50,838 bases of DNA from a virus, in the IMG/VR virus record IMGVR_UViG_3300031774_000025, positions 1-50,838 of that record; one strand, given 5' to 3'. A program made the position numbers and the translations under genes. Under the pieces are notes generated by a model. That model made no database searches. It was not told the DNA's origin and saw only the letters and a program-made list of their open reading frames with translations. Numbering within the stretch: position 1 is the stretch's first letter; every line of letters begins with the position of its first letter. This document shows positions 40,762 through 48,717 of this stretch, one piece after another.

Positions 40762-40766
40762 TCTCT

Positions 40767-40774
40767 ACTAAATA
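40767..40774 (+). promoter_or_regulatory. Late promoter variant (ACTAAATA), leaderless spacing
   Basis: CTAAATA core with the last A 6 bases before the A of the ATG at 40780, the same distance as at the other leaderless-type promoters. Confidence 0.5.
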
Positions 40775-40779
40775 GTTGT

Positions 40780-41109
40780 ATGGGCCAATATACAGATAAG
40801 ATTAATAAGATTGCAGAAGACTTTAAAACTATAGAGGAGTATGAAACGGCTTCAAGTTTACTTGCACAAAATGGGTGTATGATAATTTCATATAAACATG
40901 GTGGCTACACAATTACTGCAGGTGATAAAGGAGGTGAATACAACGGTTACAACCTAGAGCCTAACGAAGTAAAAGTAGTTCCTTCCTCAGAGAAATATTA
41001 TTTAGAACTTAAAGAAAAATATGATGGGCACGATGGAAGAACATTGACTGAACAGTTAGGTAGTTTAAAAAAGAAAATAAACAATTATATAGAAGGAATC
41101 TTTAAATGA
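40780..41109 (+). CDS. Unknown helical protein
   Basis: 109 residues starting MGQYTDKINKIAEDFKTIEE; the longer frame from 40738 would pass through the terminator stem and the promoter and is rejected. It has helical ends (ATASSLLAQNG, EQLGSLKKKINNYIEGI) around a central beta-like part (MIISYKHGGYTITAGDKGGEY). No motif recognised. It overlaps the metalloprotease gene by four bases (ATGA), which suggests coupling. Confidence 0.55.
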   Translation: MGQYTDKINKIAEDFKTIEEYETASSLLAQNGCMIISYKHGGYTITAGDKGGEYNGYNLEPNEVKVVPSSEKYYLELKEKYDGHDGRTLTEQLGSLKKKINNYIEGIFK

Positions 41110-41537
41110 TATGGGTAGACATTCACGGTCAATTAAAGCATAAAAAAAGAGTTACAGAAATTTGCGAAGAAATTTTGAATGATTATTTGCCTCGCACAAA
41201 AAAACATAAATTCGTAGATATTTTTATTTACACAGAAATAGACGACCAATGTGCAGGATTATGTTCAGGAGATAAGCACGGTGCAGAAATAGAATTAGCA
41301 CGTCGATCATATAATGAGCCTTATACTTACCCAGAAATAATGAGAAATCTTTGTCACGAGTTAATTCATGCAAAACAATTTATGAAAGGCGAATTACATG
41401 GAACAAATATGAATCGTTGGTATAAACAAGATTTCTCTAACGTTTCTTACAGAAAATTACCATGGGAAATGGAGGCATATGGTAGTGAAAGATGGTTATA
41501 TAAAACATTTTTCAGAGACGAACTAAATTTAAATTAA
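41106..41537 (+). CDS. Zinc metalloprotease-like protein (HELIH)
   Basis: 143 residues. H84-E85-L86-I87-H88 (NLCHELIHAKQF) is the HExxH zinc motif of gluzincins and SprT-type peptidases, and WEMEAYGSERWLY about 35 residues later can supply the third ligand Glu. The N-terminal half has beta strands (FVDIFIYTEID, HGAEIELA) of the SprT-like arrangement. The target is unknown. It overlaps the gene before it by ATGA and is followed by peptide deformylase. Confidence 0.7.
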   Translation: MIWVDIHGQLKHKKRVTEICEEILNDYLPRTKKHKFVDIFIYTEIDDQCAGLCSGDKHGAEIELARRSYNEPYTYPEIMRNLCHELIHAKQFMKGELHGTNMNRWYKQDFSNVSYRKLPWEMEAYGSERWLYKTFFRDELNLN

Positions 41538-41543
41538 TAAATA
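41536..41543 (+). promoter_or_regulatory. Late promoter (AATAAATA), leaderless spacing
   Basis: The last A is 6 bases before the A of the ATG at 41549; the octamer overlaps the stop of the metalloprotease gene. Confidence 0.6.
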
Positions 41544-41548
41544 TCAGT

Positions 41549-42088
41549 ATGAACATAAAATTAGTAGAACCAAAACATCCTGCTTTACATTCAGTAACAA
41601 ATATAAATCCATTTGACGATAAGGATGTTAATTGGGAAGAACGTGAACAAGAAATGATCCAACTTATGAAAGATAGATTTGGTATTGGTCTTGCTTCTCC
41701 CCAAATAGGTTCGAGTCACAAAATGTTTGTAATGACATTATCTACTGGACAAGACATTGGTGTTTTTAATCCTGAAATATTAGAGTTTAGTGATGATGAG
41801 ATTGGCATGCAAGAAGGCTGTTTAACGTTTCCTTTGCTATATTTTATTGTTACAAGACCAGCAAAAGTAAAAGTAAGATTTCAAACAGTAGACCAAGAAG
41901 TAGTTGAAGATTGGTTAGAAGGTATGGACGCAAGGTGTTTTCAACACGAGTTTGACCACTTACAAGGCAAACTATATTTGGACTATGCAAGTGATATGAA
42001 ACTACAACGTGCTATGAAAAAACGTGACAAACAGATTAAAATGTTACAAACAGATTTAGCCTTGCAAAAACTAGAAAATGAGTCTTGA
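41549..42088 (+). CDS. def: Peptide deformylase
   Basis: 179 residues. Removes the formyl group from new protein N-termini. The three motifs are complete: GIGLASPQIG (Q52), EGCLTFP (C91, metal ligand) and QHEFDH (H133, E134, H137). It has the standard core and a charged C-terminal helix, so it is somewhat longer than the short phage deformylases. Marine phages often carry a deformylase, thought to help the host process phage or photosystem proteins; here no photosystem gene is nearby. Its late promoter suggests use on virion proteins. The 3' end overlaps the GH6 gene. Confidence 0.95.
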   Translation: MNIKLVEPKHPALHSVTNINPFDDKDVNWEEREQEMIQLMKDRFGIGLASPQIGSSHKMFVMTLSTGQDIGVFNPEILEFSDDEIGMQEGCLTFPLLYFIVTRPAKVKVRFQTVDQEVVEDWLEGMDARCFQHEFDHLQGKLYLDYASDMKLQRAMKKRDKQIKMLQTDLALQKLENES

Positions 42089-42935
42089 ATATCCTTTTTG
42101 GGTAAACGATTTCGATAGAGTTCGCGACCACAAGCAAAAATATCCCCTAGCAAGTAAAATATTTGAATATCCTACTGCCTTCTGGTATGGAGAACGCAAT
42201 GGTAAAGAGATGAAAGATCTAGATAAAAGTTTAAAAAGGCTTTTTAAAAGAACTTTACCAGGTTTACCTATATTAGTAGTGTATAATTTGCCAAATAGAG
42301 ATATAGGACAATACAGCAAAGGTGGTGCTAAAACTAAAGAAAGTTATTTAAATTTTATGCAAAGTTTTGCAGACGGAATAGGTGATTTGTCCCCTATAGT
42401 TATTTTTGAACCTGATGCTTTACCTCATTTAGTAGAAATGAGTAAGGAAGATAAAGCATATAGAATAGAATTAATGAAAGAAGGATTAGCAATACTAACA
42501 TCACGGTCTAAAGCATTAGTATATATAGATATAGGTCACAGTAATTGGCTTACTCCAAAAGAAGCAAGTGATTTAATAGGTTTTGTTACTAATGAGCATG
42601 TAAGAGGCTTTGCAGTCAATGTAAGCAACTACAGAACGTCTAAGGAGTCTTTAAATTGGGGTTTAAAGGTGTGTGAGTATAGACCAAACGATACATTTAT
42701 AATAGATACAAGTAGAAACGGCAAAGGGCCTCACGGCAACGATTGGTGTAACCCTCCAGGTAGAGCATTAGGCATGCCTCCTTCAACTAATACACTTCTT
42801 GATAAATGTGATGCTTACTTATGGATTAAAGTTCCTGGTGAGAGTGACGGCAAATCAAATGGTGGGCCAAGAGCCGGAAGGTTTTGGGGTGAGATGGCGG
42901 AAGAATTAGTAAAGAATACTAGTTGGATTTCTTAA
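42078..42935 (+). CDS. Glycoside hydrolase family 6-like (beta-1,4-glucanase type)
   Basis: 285 residues. The GH6 barrel motifs appear in order: VVYNLPNRDIGQYSKGGA (D75), IVIFEPDALP (D113, general acid), VYIDIGHSNWL (D151, W157), FAVNVSNYRT, IIDTSRNGKGP (D210), WCNPPGRALG and LWIKVPGESDG. This family cleaves beta-1,4-glucan by inversion. There is no signal peptide or carbohydrate-binding domain, so it either acts on an intracellular glycan, rides on the particle, or has been recruited to phage entry or release. It overlaps the deformylase end and, at its own end, the minus-strand glycosyltransferase. Confidence 0.9.
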   Translation: MSLEYPFWVNDFDRVRDHKQKYPLASKIFEYPTAFWYGERNGKEMKDLDKSLKRLFKRTLPGLPILVVYNLPNRDIGQYSKGGAKTKESYLNFMQSFADGIGDLSPIVIFEPDALPHLVEMSKEDKAYRIELMKEGLAILTSRSKALVYIDIGHSNWLTPKEASDLIGFVTNEHVRGFAVNVSNYRTSKESLNWGLKVCEYRPNDTFIIDTSRNGKGPHGNDWCNPPGRALGMPPSTNTLLDKCDAYLWIKVPGESDGKSNGGPRAGRFWGEMAEELVKNTSWIS

Positions 42936-43679
42936 CTCTGCATTTAAAACTTCTTTACCTGTATGCTTAGTAAAGTGAAACATTCTAAATTCATTACCGT
43001 CACAACGATCAAACTCAGTTCTATTTCTAACTAATGTATTGAACTCAGGTTTATACCTAGTAACATCTATTTCTTTATACATTGTAATAAAATTAAACAT
43101 TGTTTCGTCACAAATCTCTAATGCAAAATCTCCTGCTTTAGCATATACTTCTTTGATAGTATTAAGATAATCCATTTGTTTCCAAACATCTTTTGTTAAA
43201 GTTATTACACCATTATTATTTTGCCATATCATTCTATTAGGTGTAATGTTAAACATCTCACATAATTTTTCTGTTTTGTTATGGATACCTTTGCCTGGTA
43301 AAGGCTGTGTATAATGTATAGCACATTCTACATTTAAAAATTCTTTTGTATCTTTTTGCTTAGGTAAACCTTTATGTATTACATCAAAATCAATGTATGA
43401 AAGTTTGTCATACGTTTTAAAATACTCTTCAAATAACATAAACTTTATATTAAAAATATCATTATGTCCTATCATAGGAATAGAATATTTTGAAAACAAA
43501 TCTTTACAATAAAATGCATCATCTATAAAATGATAATCGCTATCAAAATAGTCTGCTAAACTTTTATGTTTTTTAACAGACAAATTTACATAGTCTTGTG
43601 TATATTGTTCGTATATTTCTGGGACATAAGCACCTGATAGGTTGCTCCAAGGAATATAAAAAGTAAAGAAGGAATGCAT
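42906..43679 (-). CDS. Glycosyltransferase-like protein (GT8-type DxD)
   Basis: 257 residues. IPMIGHNDIFNIKFMLFEEY is followed by YDKLSYIDFDVIHKGLP, the strand with a DxD that binds the metal-nucleotide sugar in GT8-like enzymes. WQNNNGVITLTKDVWKQMD and ICDETMFNFITMYKEI fit the later acceptor-side pattern. It is transcribed from a GTTAAATA late promoter at leaderless spacing. It converges on the GH6 gene with a 30-base overlap. Role in sugar decoration is inferred. Confidence 0.65.
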   Translation of the reverse strand: MHSFFTFYIPWSNLSGAYVPEIYEQYTQDYVNLSVKKHKSLADYFDSDYHFIDDAFYCKDLFSKYSIPMIGHNDIFNIKFMLFEEYFKTYDKLSYIDFDVIHKGLPKQKDTKEFLNVECAIHYTQPLPGKGIHNKTEKLCEMFNITPNRMIWQNNNGVITLTKDVWKQMDYLNTIKEVYAKAGDFALEICDETMFNFITMYKEIDVTRYKPEFNTLVRNRTEFDRCDGNEFRMFHFTKHTGKEVLNAELRNPTSILY

Positions 43680-43684
43680 GTAAG

Positions 43685-43692
43685 TATTTAAC
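43685..43692 (-). promoter_or_regulatory. Late promoter variant (GTTAAATA), leaderless spacing
   Basis: On the minus strand the last A is 6 bases before the A of the ATG at 43679. It is identical to the octamer at 16882. Confidence 0.6.
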
Positions 43693-43698
43693 TTACTA

Positions 43699-44082
43699 TT
43701 AACTTACACCGGAAGGGTCTTGGTCCTTTTGCATGTCATCGTTAAAATCTTTATCAGACATACCATCAACTTCGACATCCTCTGGACCTGCAGTATCTGG
43801 TAATGCAGGAACTTCTAAACTATTTTCTAGATAGTGTTTTGCATCGCTAATATATGTTTTGCTTTTAACAATTTTTGCTTGCCACCAATGTGGAAAATCT
43901 GAATCTGGTAACTCGCCAAGCATTTTGAATAGTTCCATAGAATATTTTCCAATCTCATACAGATGCCTTCTAACCATGTCTCTTTCATTATCAACATGTC
44001 CTACAGCAACTTTTTCTACAGAGCCTGCATCTTTTTCATTTACAATGCCTGCTAATTTTTGTAATTTTTCTATTTCGTTCAT
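43699..44082 (-). CDS. Acidic helical protein with LAGxxxE start
   Basis: 127 residues from the ATG at 44082; the in-frame ATG at 44097 lies on the promoter and is rejected. The start MNEIEKLQKLAGIVNE16|KD is like the internal repeats LRKLAGMEEA and MRHLAGMEEA of the fused protein at 45349, an amphipathic helix ending in a short Glu site. The body has a helical segment with DFPHWWQAKIVKSKTYI and an acidic tail. Function unknown; the shared motif suggests a common processing or packaging signal. Confidence 0.6.
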   Translation of the reverse strand: MNEIEKLQKLAGIVNEKDAGSVEKVAVGHVDNERDMVRRHLYEIGKYSMELFKMLGELPDSDFPHWWQAKIVKSKTYISDAKHYLENSLEVPALPDTAGPEDVEVDGMSDKDFNDDMQKDQDPSGVS

Positions 44083-44087
44083 ACTGT

Positions 44088-44095
44088 TATTTATC
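44088..44095 (-). promoter_or_regulatory. Late promoter (GATAAATA), leaderless spacing
   Basis: The last A is 6 bases before the A of the ATG at 44082 on the minus strand. Confidence 0.7.
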
Positions 44096-44098
44096 ATA

Positions 44099-45322
44099 TT
44101 ACCAAACTTCTTCTATACAGTTTAGTGCTGTAATAAGACCTTTAATTTCGTGTTGAAGTCTGAACATACGTTGATTTGATTCTAACATTTCTATACTCTC
44201 TTTGCTATTCAATAGGTCTTGTAAATCTGCTAAAGGCATATCACATATTTCATCTAATAATTCTATGTGTGAACTTAAAGCAGTAAAATAGTTAGATTCG
44301 TCTACTTGAAGTTTGAAAAAATTATCCCAACATTGGTATCCACTGCTGTTTAGTCTACTCTCATAATTAGGGATTCCAAAGCCTACAAATGGAAGTCCGT
44401 AAACAAAGTTTTTGTAAGTTTTTTCAGTAAAGAATGAGTTATCTACTATTTTGATATGATCTTCAAACATAACAGATGTATCTAATTTTCTATGTGTTTC
44501 CATTGGTAAATTTACACCTCCGGTATCAGCCACATGCGGATCAATAATCCATTCTAAATTACCATCTATGGGATCATATATTTGTTTTTCTATATAACTG
44601 CCATCAAAAATGTCAACAATGTCTTCTGAGCCGGGCAATTTTAAAGCATTAATTCTATCGAATGCTTTTAAGTTTTGTCTAAAACCAAACAGATCTCTTG
44701 TTTCATTATAATCAAAGTGCCAAGAATAATGAGCCTGTTTGGTATAATCTTTGGCTCTCATAATTCCGTTTGCAATCAATCTAAGCAATCTAGGCCTTTT
44801 CATAAAACAGATCAAATGCTTTTCTAAAACACGAGGTTTTATTTCTCTCCATAAACTTTCATCATTTGCAAAATTTAAATAAGCAGTTGCAAACATATCA
44901 TAGTGAATGGTTTTAAAATCATTTAAATAAAATTCATTTTGAAAATTTTGTGTTTGTGGTTGTGACGTTAATATTATAATTTTATCTGATGGAACACCTA
45001 CTGATGATAACATATACATTACATCAAAAAATTGTTTTCCAACAAAATCTTCCATAGTTGTATCTATAACAATTTTTGGATTAAGTCCATTGCCTGCAAG
45101 GTTTTGAATAATAAAATTTACATGCCCTGGATCAAGTTCTGACCAAGTGTCTAAGGTTAGAAAAAATAGTGTGTTATCTACTTTTTCTGGTTTGAAATGA
45201 AATCTAATTATCTCATCAGGGATATTGTTTTCTTCTTTGTATCTTTTTATATGGCCGAATGCCGATTTAGATTGAACTGAACCAGAGGTTGAGAAAAACT
45301 CATTGAATATATTTAATGCCAT
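44099..45322 (-). CDS. Glycosyltransferase-like protein (fucosyltransferase-type)
   Basis: 407 residues. The C-terminal third contains FFTEKTYKNFVYGLPFVGFG then LNSSGYQCWDNFF, the ITEK-x-xK...G.PFI...G pattern of fucosyltransferase-like (GT10-like) phage proteins. The N-terminal half has Rossmann-type strands (PKIVIDTTMEDF, KIIILTSQPQ). It probably transfers a sugar to a phage or host glycan. It has a TTTAAATA late promoter at leaderless spacing. The stop lies 3 bases before the octamer of the next minus-strand gene (43699). Confidence 0.6.
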   Translation of the reverse strand: MALNIFNEFFSTSGSVQSKSAFGHIKRYKEENNIPDEIIRFHFKPEKVDNTLFFLTLDTWSELDPGHVNFIIQNLAGNGLNPKIVIDTTMEDFVGKQFFDVMYMLSSVGVPSDKIIILTSQPQTQNFQNEFYLNDFKTIHYDMFATAYLNFANDESLWREIKPRVLEKHLICFMKRPRLLRLIANGIMRAKDYTKQAHYSWHFDYNETRDLFGFRQNLKAFDRINALKLPGSEDIVDIFDGSYIEKQIYDPIDGNLEWIIDPHVADTGGVNLPMETHRKLDTSVMFEDHIKIVDNSFFTEKTYKNFVYGLPFVGFGIPNYESRLNSSGYQCWDNFFKLQVDESNYFTALSSHIELLDEICDMPLADLQDLLNSKESIEMLESNQRMFRLQHEIKGLITALNCIEEVW

Positions 45323-45327
45323 AACTG

Positions 45328-45335
45328 TATTTAAA
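45328..45335 (-). promoter_or_regulatory. Late promoter variant (TTTAAATA), leaderless spacing
   Basis: The last A is 6 bases before the A of the ATG at 45322 on the minus strand. Confidence 0.55.
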
Positions 45336-45348
45336 CAGAAAGTTTAAA

Positions 45349-47316
45349 TTATGCAGGCATTACTGATTTTAATTTATCTCTACAGTCGTTATAAACTTGT
45401 CGCATGTCTATATTTTGACCTTTATGCTTATGCTCGTCAAATATATCTTGACATATTTTTTGAATTGTATCTTTTGGCAATTCACCTTCAAATTCTTTTT
45501 GAAGCATTGCAGTATTCTTTCCATATGCATTAAAATCTTTAAGCATTAAATCTGAATCAGGACTAGCCTCTTCCATTCCTGCTAAATGACGCATTCTGTT
45601 TAAGGCTTCTTCCATTTCCATGTCTTCTGGATCGTAATCAGGTTCACCATGGTCTTTATAGTCTGCATTATGAACTACATCTTCTATGTAACCATGCACT
45701 ACTTCATCTCTGTCATCGTCCATGTGTAAGTTATGATCCATTGCATACTCAGTCATTTCTTGATCAAGTTCTCTGTGACTCAATCCCATAACTTCTGCTA
45801 AATCTTCTTCACTGTTTTCGTATGCAGTGATTAACTTGTTATACAATTCCTCTTCTTGACTTGGTTCACCTTCTGGTGCACTTTCTTCCATTTCTGGTTC
45901 TTCTTGCTCTGGTTCTAATTTACCTGCATTTTGTAAAATTGCTCTTGTTTCATCATCTAGTGCCCACTCTGGTGGATTATCATCACTGTCGTCCCATGCA
46001 CGAAGTATTGCTTCTTCAACATCATTTAAATCGTCTACATGTTGAGAAACTTTATCATAAAACTCTTCTGCTTGATCCATAGCCATATCTTTTACTTTGC
46101 CTTCTTCAACACCATCTTGGCTATATTCAGATCTAATGTCTGATAAATCTAATGATTCTTTTTTGTCCATTGGATTTGTAATACTGTCCAATTCATCTTT
46201 TTCGGTAGGCTCAGGTTGATACTCAGGCTCACTGTCGTCACCTGCAACTAAATCCATTTCTTGTATAGCAGAGTTTACTAATTTTAATACAAATTTCTTA
46301 TCGTCATCTTCTAGAGCCATTATACTTGGCTCATTATATCGATCAGTTAATTTATCTATAATTTTACTAAGTTTATCACTTACCATCAAACTGTTTTCGT
46401 CTTTAGGATCTATTCTTTCGTTAATTTCAGATAGTAAATTTGCAGGAGATTTAAGTAGTGCTTGTATAAACACATCTTTTTTATCATCTACATCGTTTGG
46501 ATCTTTCTCTTCTGGGAATCTGTTAGCAATACTCATTTTTGCTGAACTTTTATTAGGTTCCATAAATTTTACTTTACCTGGATTAAGTTCTGTTTCAAAT
46601 TCCACAGGAGCCGCTTCTTCCATTCCTGCTAATTTTCTTAAAATATTTAAATCTTCGCTCATCTTGTTGCCTGCTATTTTGTTATATACTAAATTAAAAA
46701 CTTGGTTATTCATTTCCCCAAATTGATTAGTAAAAATTCTTTTTGCTGACTCTATGTCAGGTGCATTTTTTAATGCTTCTCTAAAAGCACTTGCACTCTC
46801 TACCTCTTCCATGTCATCTATTACATTGTCTATCGGTGCAATGTAACCCCTAACACTCATAGGTTGAGGATCTTGCTTATAAGTATTTATCATCTGATAG
46901 TATTTAGGATCAACCTTTCCAGTGTCTTTATTAGGTTTAATTTTCATATCTAGTCCTGTTTCTGGATGCAAATTGCTCATTGGAAAACGTTGTAACACAT
47001 CTTTTTCACCAACTGCAAAAAAGATTTGAACTTTTTCAGGATCAAATTGGTCACTCATTTCTTTGAAATTTGCTTCATAATCCATATTATGATAAGGTCT
47101 AGGTGCAAGTAAAAATTTACTAGGATCTATACCGTGTGCTTTTGCTATAAGTCTTTTTTCTTGAAAATTAAAAGGTGATTTCTCGCCATCTACTTTATCA
47201 GATGTGCCTATGTAAACATCAGCACCAGGAAATTGTTCTTGTATTGATCTATATACTTTCACATGATGTGAAAGCATAGGTTGAAAACGTCCTGGATATA
47301 TTACTACCTTCTTCAT
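45349..47316 (-). CDS. Adenylyltransferase-like domain fused to acidic repeat protein
   Basis: 655 residues. The N-terminus KKVVIYPGRFQPMLSHHVKV is the nucleotidylyltransferase start (GRFQP..H.GH type) of NMN/pantetheine adenylyltransferases, with SPFNFQEKRLI as the second motif and VQIFFAVGEKD as the strand between; the usual first His is replaced. An NAD-salvage-like role is possible. After residue 200 the chain is very acidic and carries two copies of LxxLxxLAGMEEA (about 46613-46642 and 45564-45593), each ending E|A, like processing sites. The domains between may be separate cargo. A late promoter at leaderless spacing precedes it. Confidence 0.65.
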   Translation of the reverse strand: MKKVVIYPGRFQPMLSHHVKVYRSIQEQFPGADVYIGTSDKVDGEKSPFNFQEKRLIAKAHGIDPSKFLLAPRPYHNMDYEANFKEMSDQFDPEKVQIFFAVGEKDVLQRFPMSNLHPETGLDMKIKPNKDTGKVDPKYYQMINTYKQDPQPMSVRGYIAPIDNVIDDMEEVESASAFREALKNAPDIESAKRIFTNQFGEMNNQVFNLVYNKIAGNKMSEDLNILRKLAGMEEAAPVEFETELNPGKVKFMEPNKSSAKMSIANRFPEEKDPNDVDDKKDVFIQALLKSPANLLSEINERIDPKDENSLMVSDKLSKIIDKLTDRYNEPSIMALEDDDKKFVLKLVNSAIQEMDLVAGDDSEPEYQPEPTEKDELDSITNPMDKKESLDLSDIRSEYSQDGVEEGKVKDMAMDQAEEFYDKVSQHVDDLNDVEEAILRAWDDSDDNPPEWALDDETRAILQNAGKLEPEQEEPEMEESAPEGEPSQEEELYNKLITAYENSEEDLAEVMGLSHRELDQEMTEYAMDHNLHMDDDRDEVVHGYIEDVVHNADYKDHGEPDYDPEDMEMEEALNRMRHLAGMEEASPDSDLMLKDFNAYGKNTAMLQKEFEGELPKDTIQKICQDIFDEHKHKGQNIDMRQVYNDCRDKLKSVMPA

Positions 47317-47321
47317 ACTAC

Positions 47322-47329
47322 TATTTATC
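47322..47329 (-). promoter_or_regulatory. Late promoter (GATAAATA), leaderless spacing
   Basis: The last A is 6 bases before the A of the ATG at 47316. The octamer's first base is shared with the stop codon of the preceding gene. Confidence 0.7.
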
Positions 47330-47934
47330 TAGATTTTATACCTTATGGTCAGTCCTAATTTTTCTTGGCAATGCATAGTGCTAGTTGCATGTAATACTTT
47401 AGAATCAAACTGTATAAAATTACCAGGTATAAATTCGTATGGTGTTCCGGAGAGTCCAAACCAAAAATCTCTTGGTTGCCAATTTAGATATCTATTGTAA
47501 AGATAATTTGGAATGGGTTGATCTGTTTTATTATCTATATCGTGATCACAAGGTCGACCACTAACACCTTCGTTAAATTTAAATTTAATTTTTTCTTTGT
47601 TAGTCCAAGTTATACCATCACCGGACCATGATTGGTCGAACACAATTAAAAATGGGTTCTTACCGTTGAATACTTTTAATGGTATAACAATGTTGTCTTT
47701 TTCTACATGGTGAAAATCTGAATGAGGATAATACGGTGCTTTGTGTTTGTAAAAATGACAGACTCTTATTCTGTCTGTGTCTATAGAATTGACATTTTCT
47801 AAAACTTTTATTGCAGGCATACCGCTGGCTTTTTTCATAGTAGCAGTATCGTAATCGATACTAGTGTCGTAAATATCTATTAGTTCATTTAAAACATCTT
47901 CAGATATTGCATTTTTATTATAGATAGTTGTCAT
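47329..47934 (-). CDS. 2OG-Fe(II) oxygenase-like protein
   Basis: 201 residues. APYYPHSDFHHVEKDNIVIPL gives a His-x-Asp pair, and FIQFDSKVLHATSTMHCQEK with LGLTIRYKI supplies the distal His and the Arg. The middle has a large insert (YNRYLNWQPRDFWFGLSG). It fits the phytanoyl/prolyl hydroxylase-like fold but is more divergent than the others here. It is the last gene of the minus-strand operon with a PLP enzyme and an SDR. Confidence 0.6.
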   Translation of the reverse strand: MTTIYNKNAISEDVLNELIDIYDTSIDYDTATMKKASGMPAIKVLENVNSIDTDRIRVCHFYKHKAPYYPHSDFHHVEKDNIVIPLKVFNGKNPFLIVFDQSWSGDGITWTNKEKIKFKFNEGVSGRPCDHDIDNKTDQPIPNYLYNRYLNWQPRDFWFGLSGTPYEFIPGNFIQFDSKVLHATSTMHCQEKLGLTIRYKI

Positions 47935-47946
47935 TTATAAACATAT

Positions 47947-48717
47947 TTACCGTTCTAAATATTGAGTTATGCAAACCCTGTTTACATCGCCTCTTTTAAA
48001 ATCTTTGTATTTGTCTGTGTAATCTAATCCAAAAATCACTGTCGGCGAAGGTTCAAGTTCTAATTCTTCGCATACTTTATTTTGCACATCTTTATACTTT
48101 GTAGGCATATCGTCAGGACCAATTGTGCTTATAAGATCATAATGATACTCTGCTGACACTACTAAAGGATATCCCCATGTATTGTATATTGTGCAAGGAA
48201 ATTTATCTTTAGTATATAATAATCCAACTCTGCTTAATCCAGTTCCGAACACTTTACTTAAAGAAAAACAAACACTATGTATGTTTTTGTATTGTTCGAA
48301 ATTAAAATCTATACCTTGACAAATACCAAACAATGCACAATCAACAAAAATAGGAACACCAAAAGAATCTGCTTCTTTTAATCTTTCATGAGAAGATTTT
48401 CCGTCTGCACTAAATGGATGACTGACTACAATACAATCTGCTTCTTGTAAATTTGTTGTTGCTTTTTCACCTAATACGTTTTGATGATAAAGATATTCGC
48501 CATCAAAAATACCAATTTTATTATATAATCCGTATAGTTGATTGAGTGCATCTGTAACACCACTAACAACAAAATACTGTTCTGGCAGTCCTTTTACTTG
48601 TTGATTAGATGAATGTATCCAGCGATCAAATATTTTTTCAAATCGATAATATTGATTAAGTTTGGCTTTTGAATTATCAAACTTAAATGCTCTTGCTTGT
48701 TTTAATAAGGACGCCAT
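47947..48717 (-). CDS. PLP-dependent aminotransferase-like (fold type I)
   Basis: 256 residues. VCFSLSKVFGTGLSRVGLLY contains the Schiff-base Lys (K155) in an SxSK loop, VPIFVDCALFG has the Asp (D126) that contacts the pyridine nitrogen, and FVVSGVTDALNQLYGLY the phosphate-binding strand. It is much shorter than a standard aspartate aminotransferase (about 390), and the C-terminal small domain is reduced. It could aminate a sugar or keto compound. Its 5' end overlaps the 3' end of the SDR gene by 16 bases. Confidence 0.75.
   Translation of the reverse strand: MASLLKQARAFKFDNSKAKLNQYYRFEKIFDRWIHSSNQQVKGLPEQYFVVSGVTDALNQLYGLYNKIGIFDGEYLYHQNVLGEKATTNLQEADCIVVSHPFSADGKSSHERLKEADSFGVPIFVDCALFGICQGIDFNFEQYKNIHSVCFSLSKVFGTGLSRVGLLYTKDKFPCTIYNTWGYPLVVSAEYHYDLISTIGPDDMPTKYKDVQNKVCEELELEPSPTVIFGLDYTDKYKDFKRGDVNRVCITQYLER

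Noticed and set aside
40677-40762. glnA/Downstream-peptide or other cyanobacterial riboswitch in the dexA 3' structure
   Set aside because: I could not match conserved junction bases of those motifs; position after the stop with a T tract favours a terminator.
40738-40779. Longer frame before the gene at 40780
   Set aside because: It passes through the terminator stem and the late octamer, and the ATG at 40780 has the standard 6-base spacing.
47944-47951. GGTAAATA on the minus strand before the oxygenase at 47934
   Set aside because: Spacing is 10 rather than 6-7 bases and the gene sits tightly behind the PLP gene in an operon, so a promoter is not needed.
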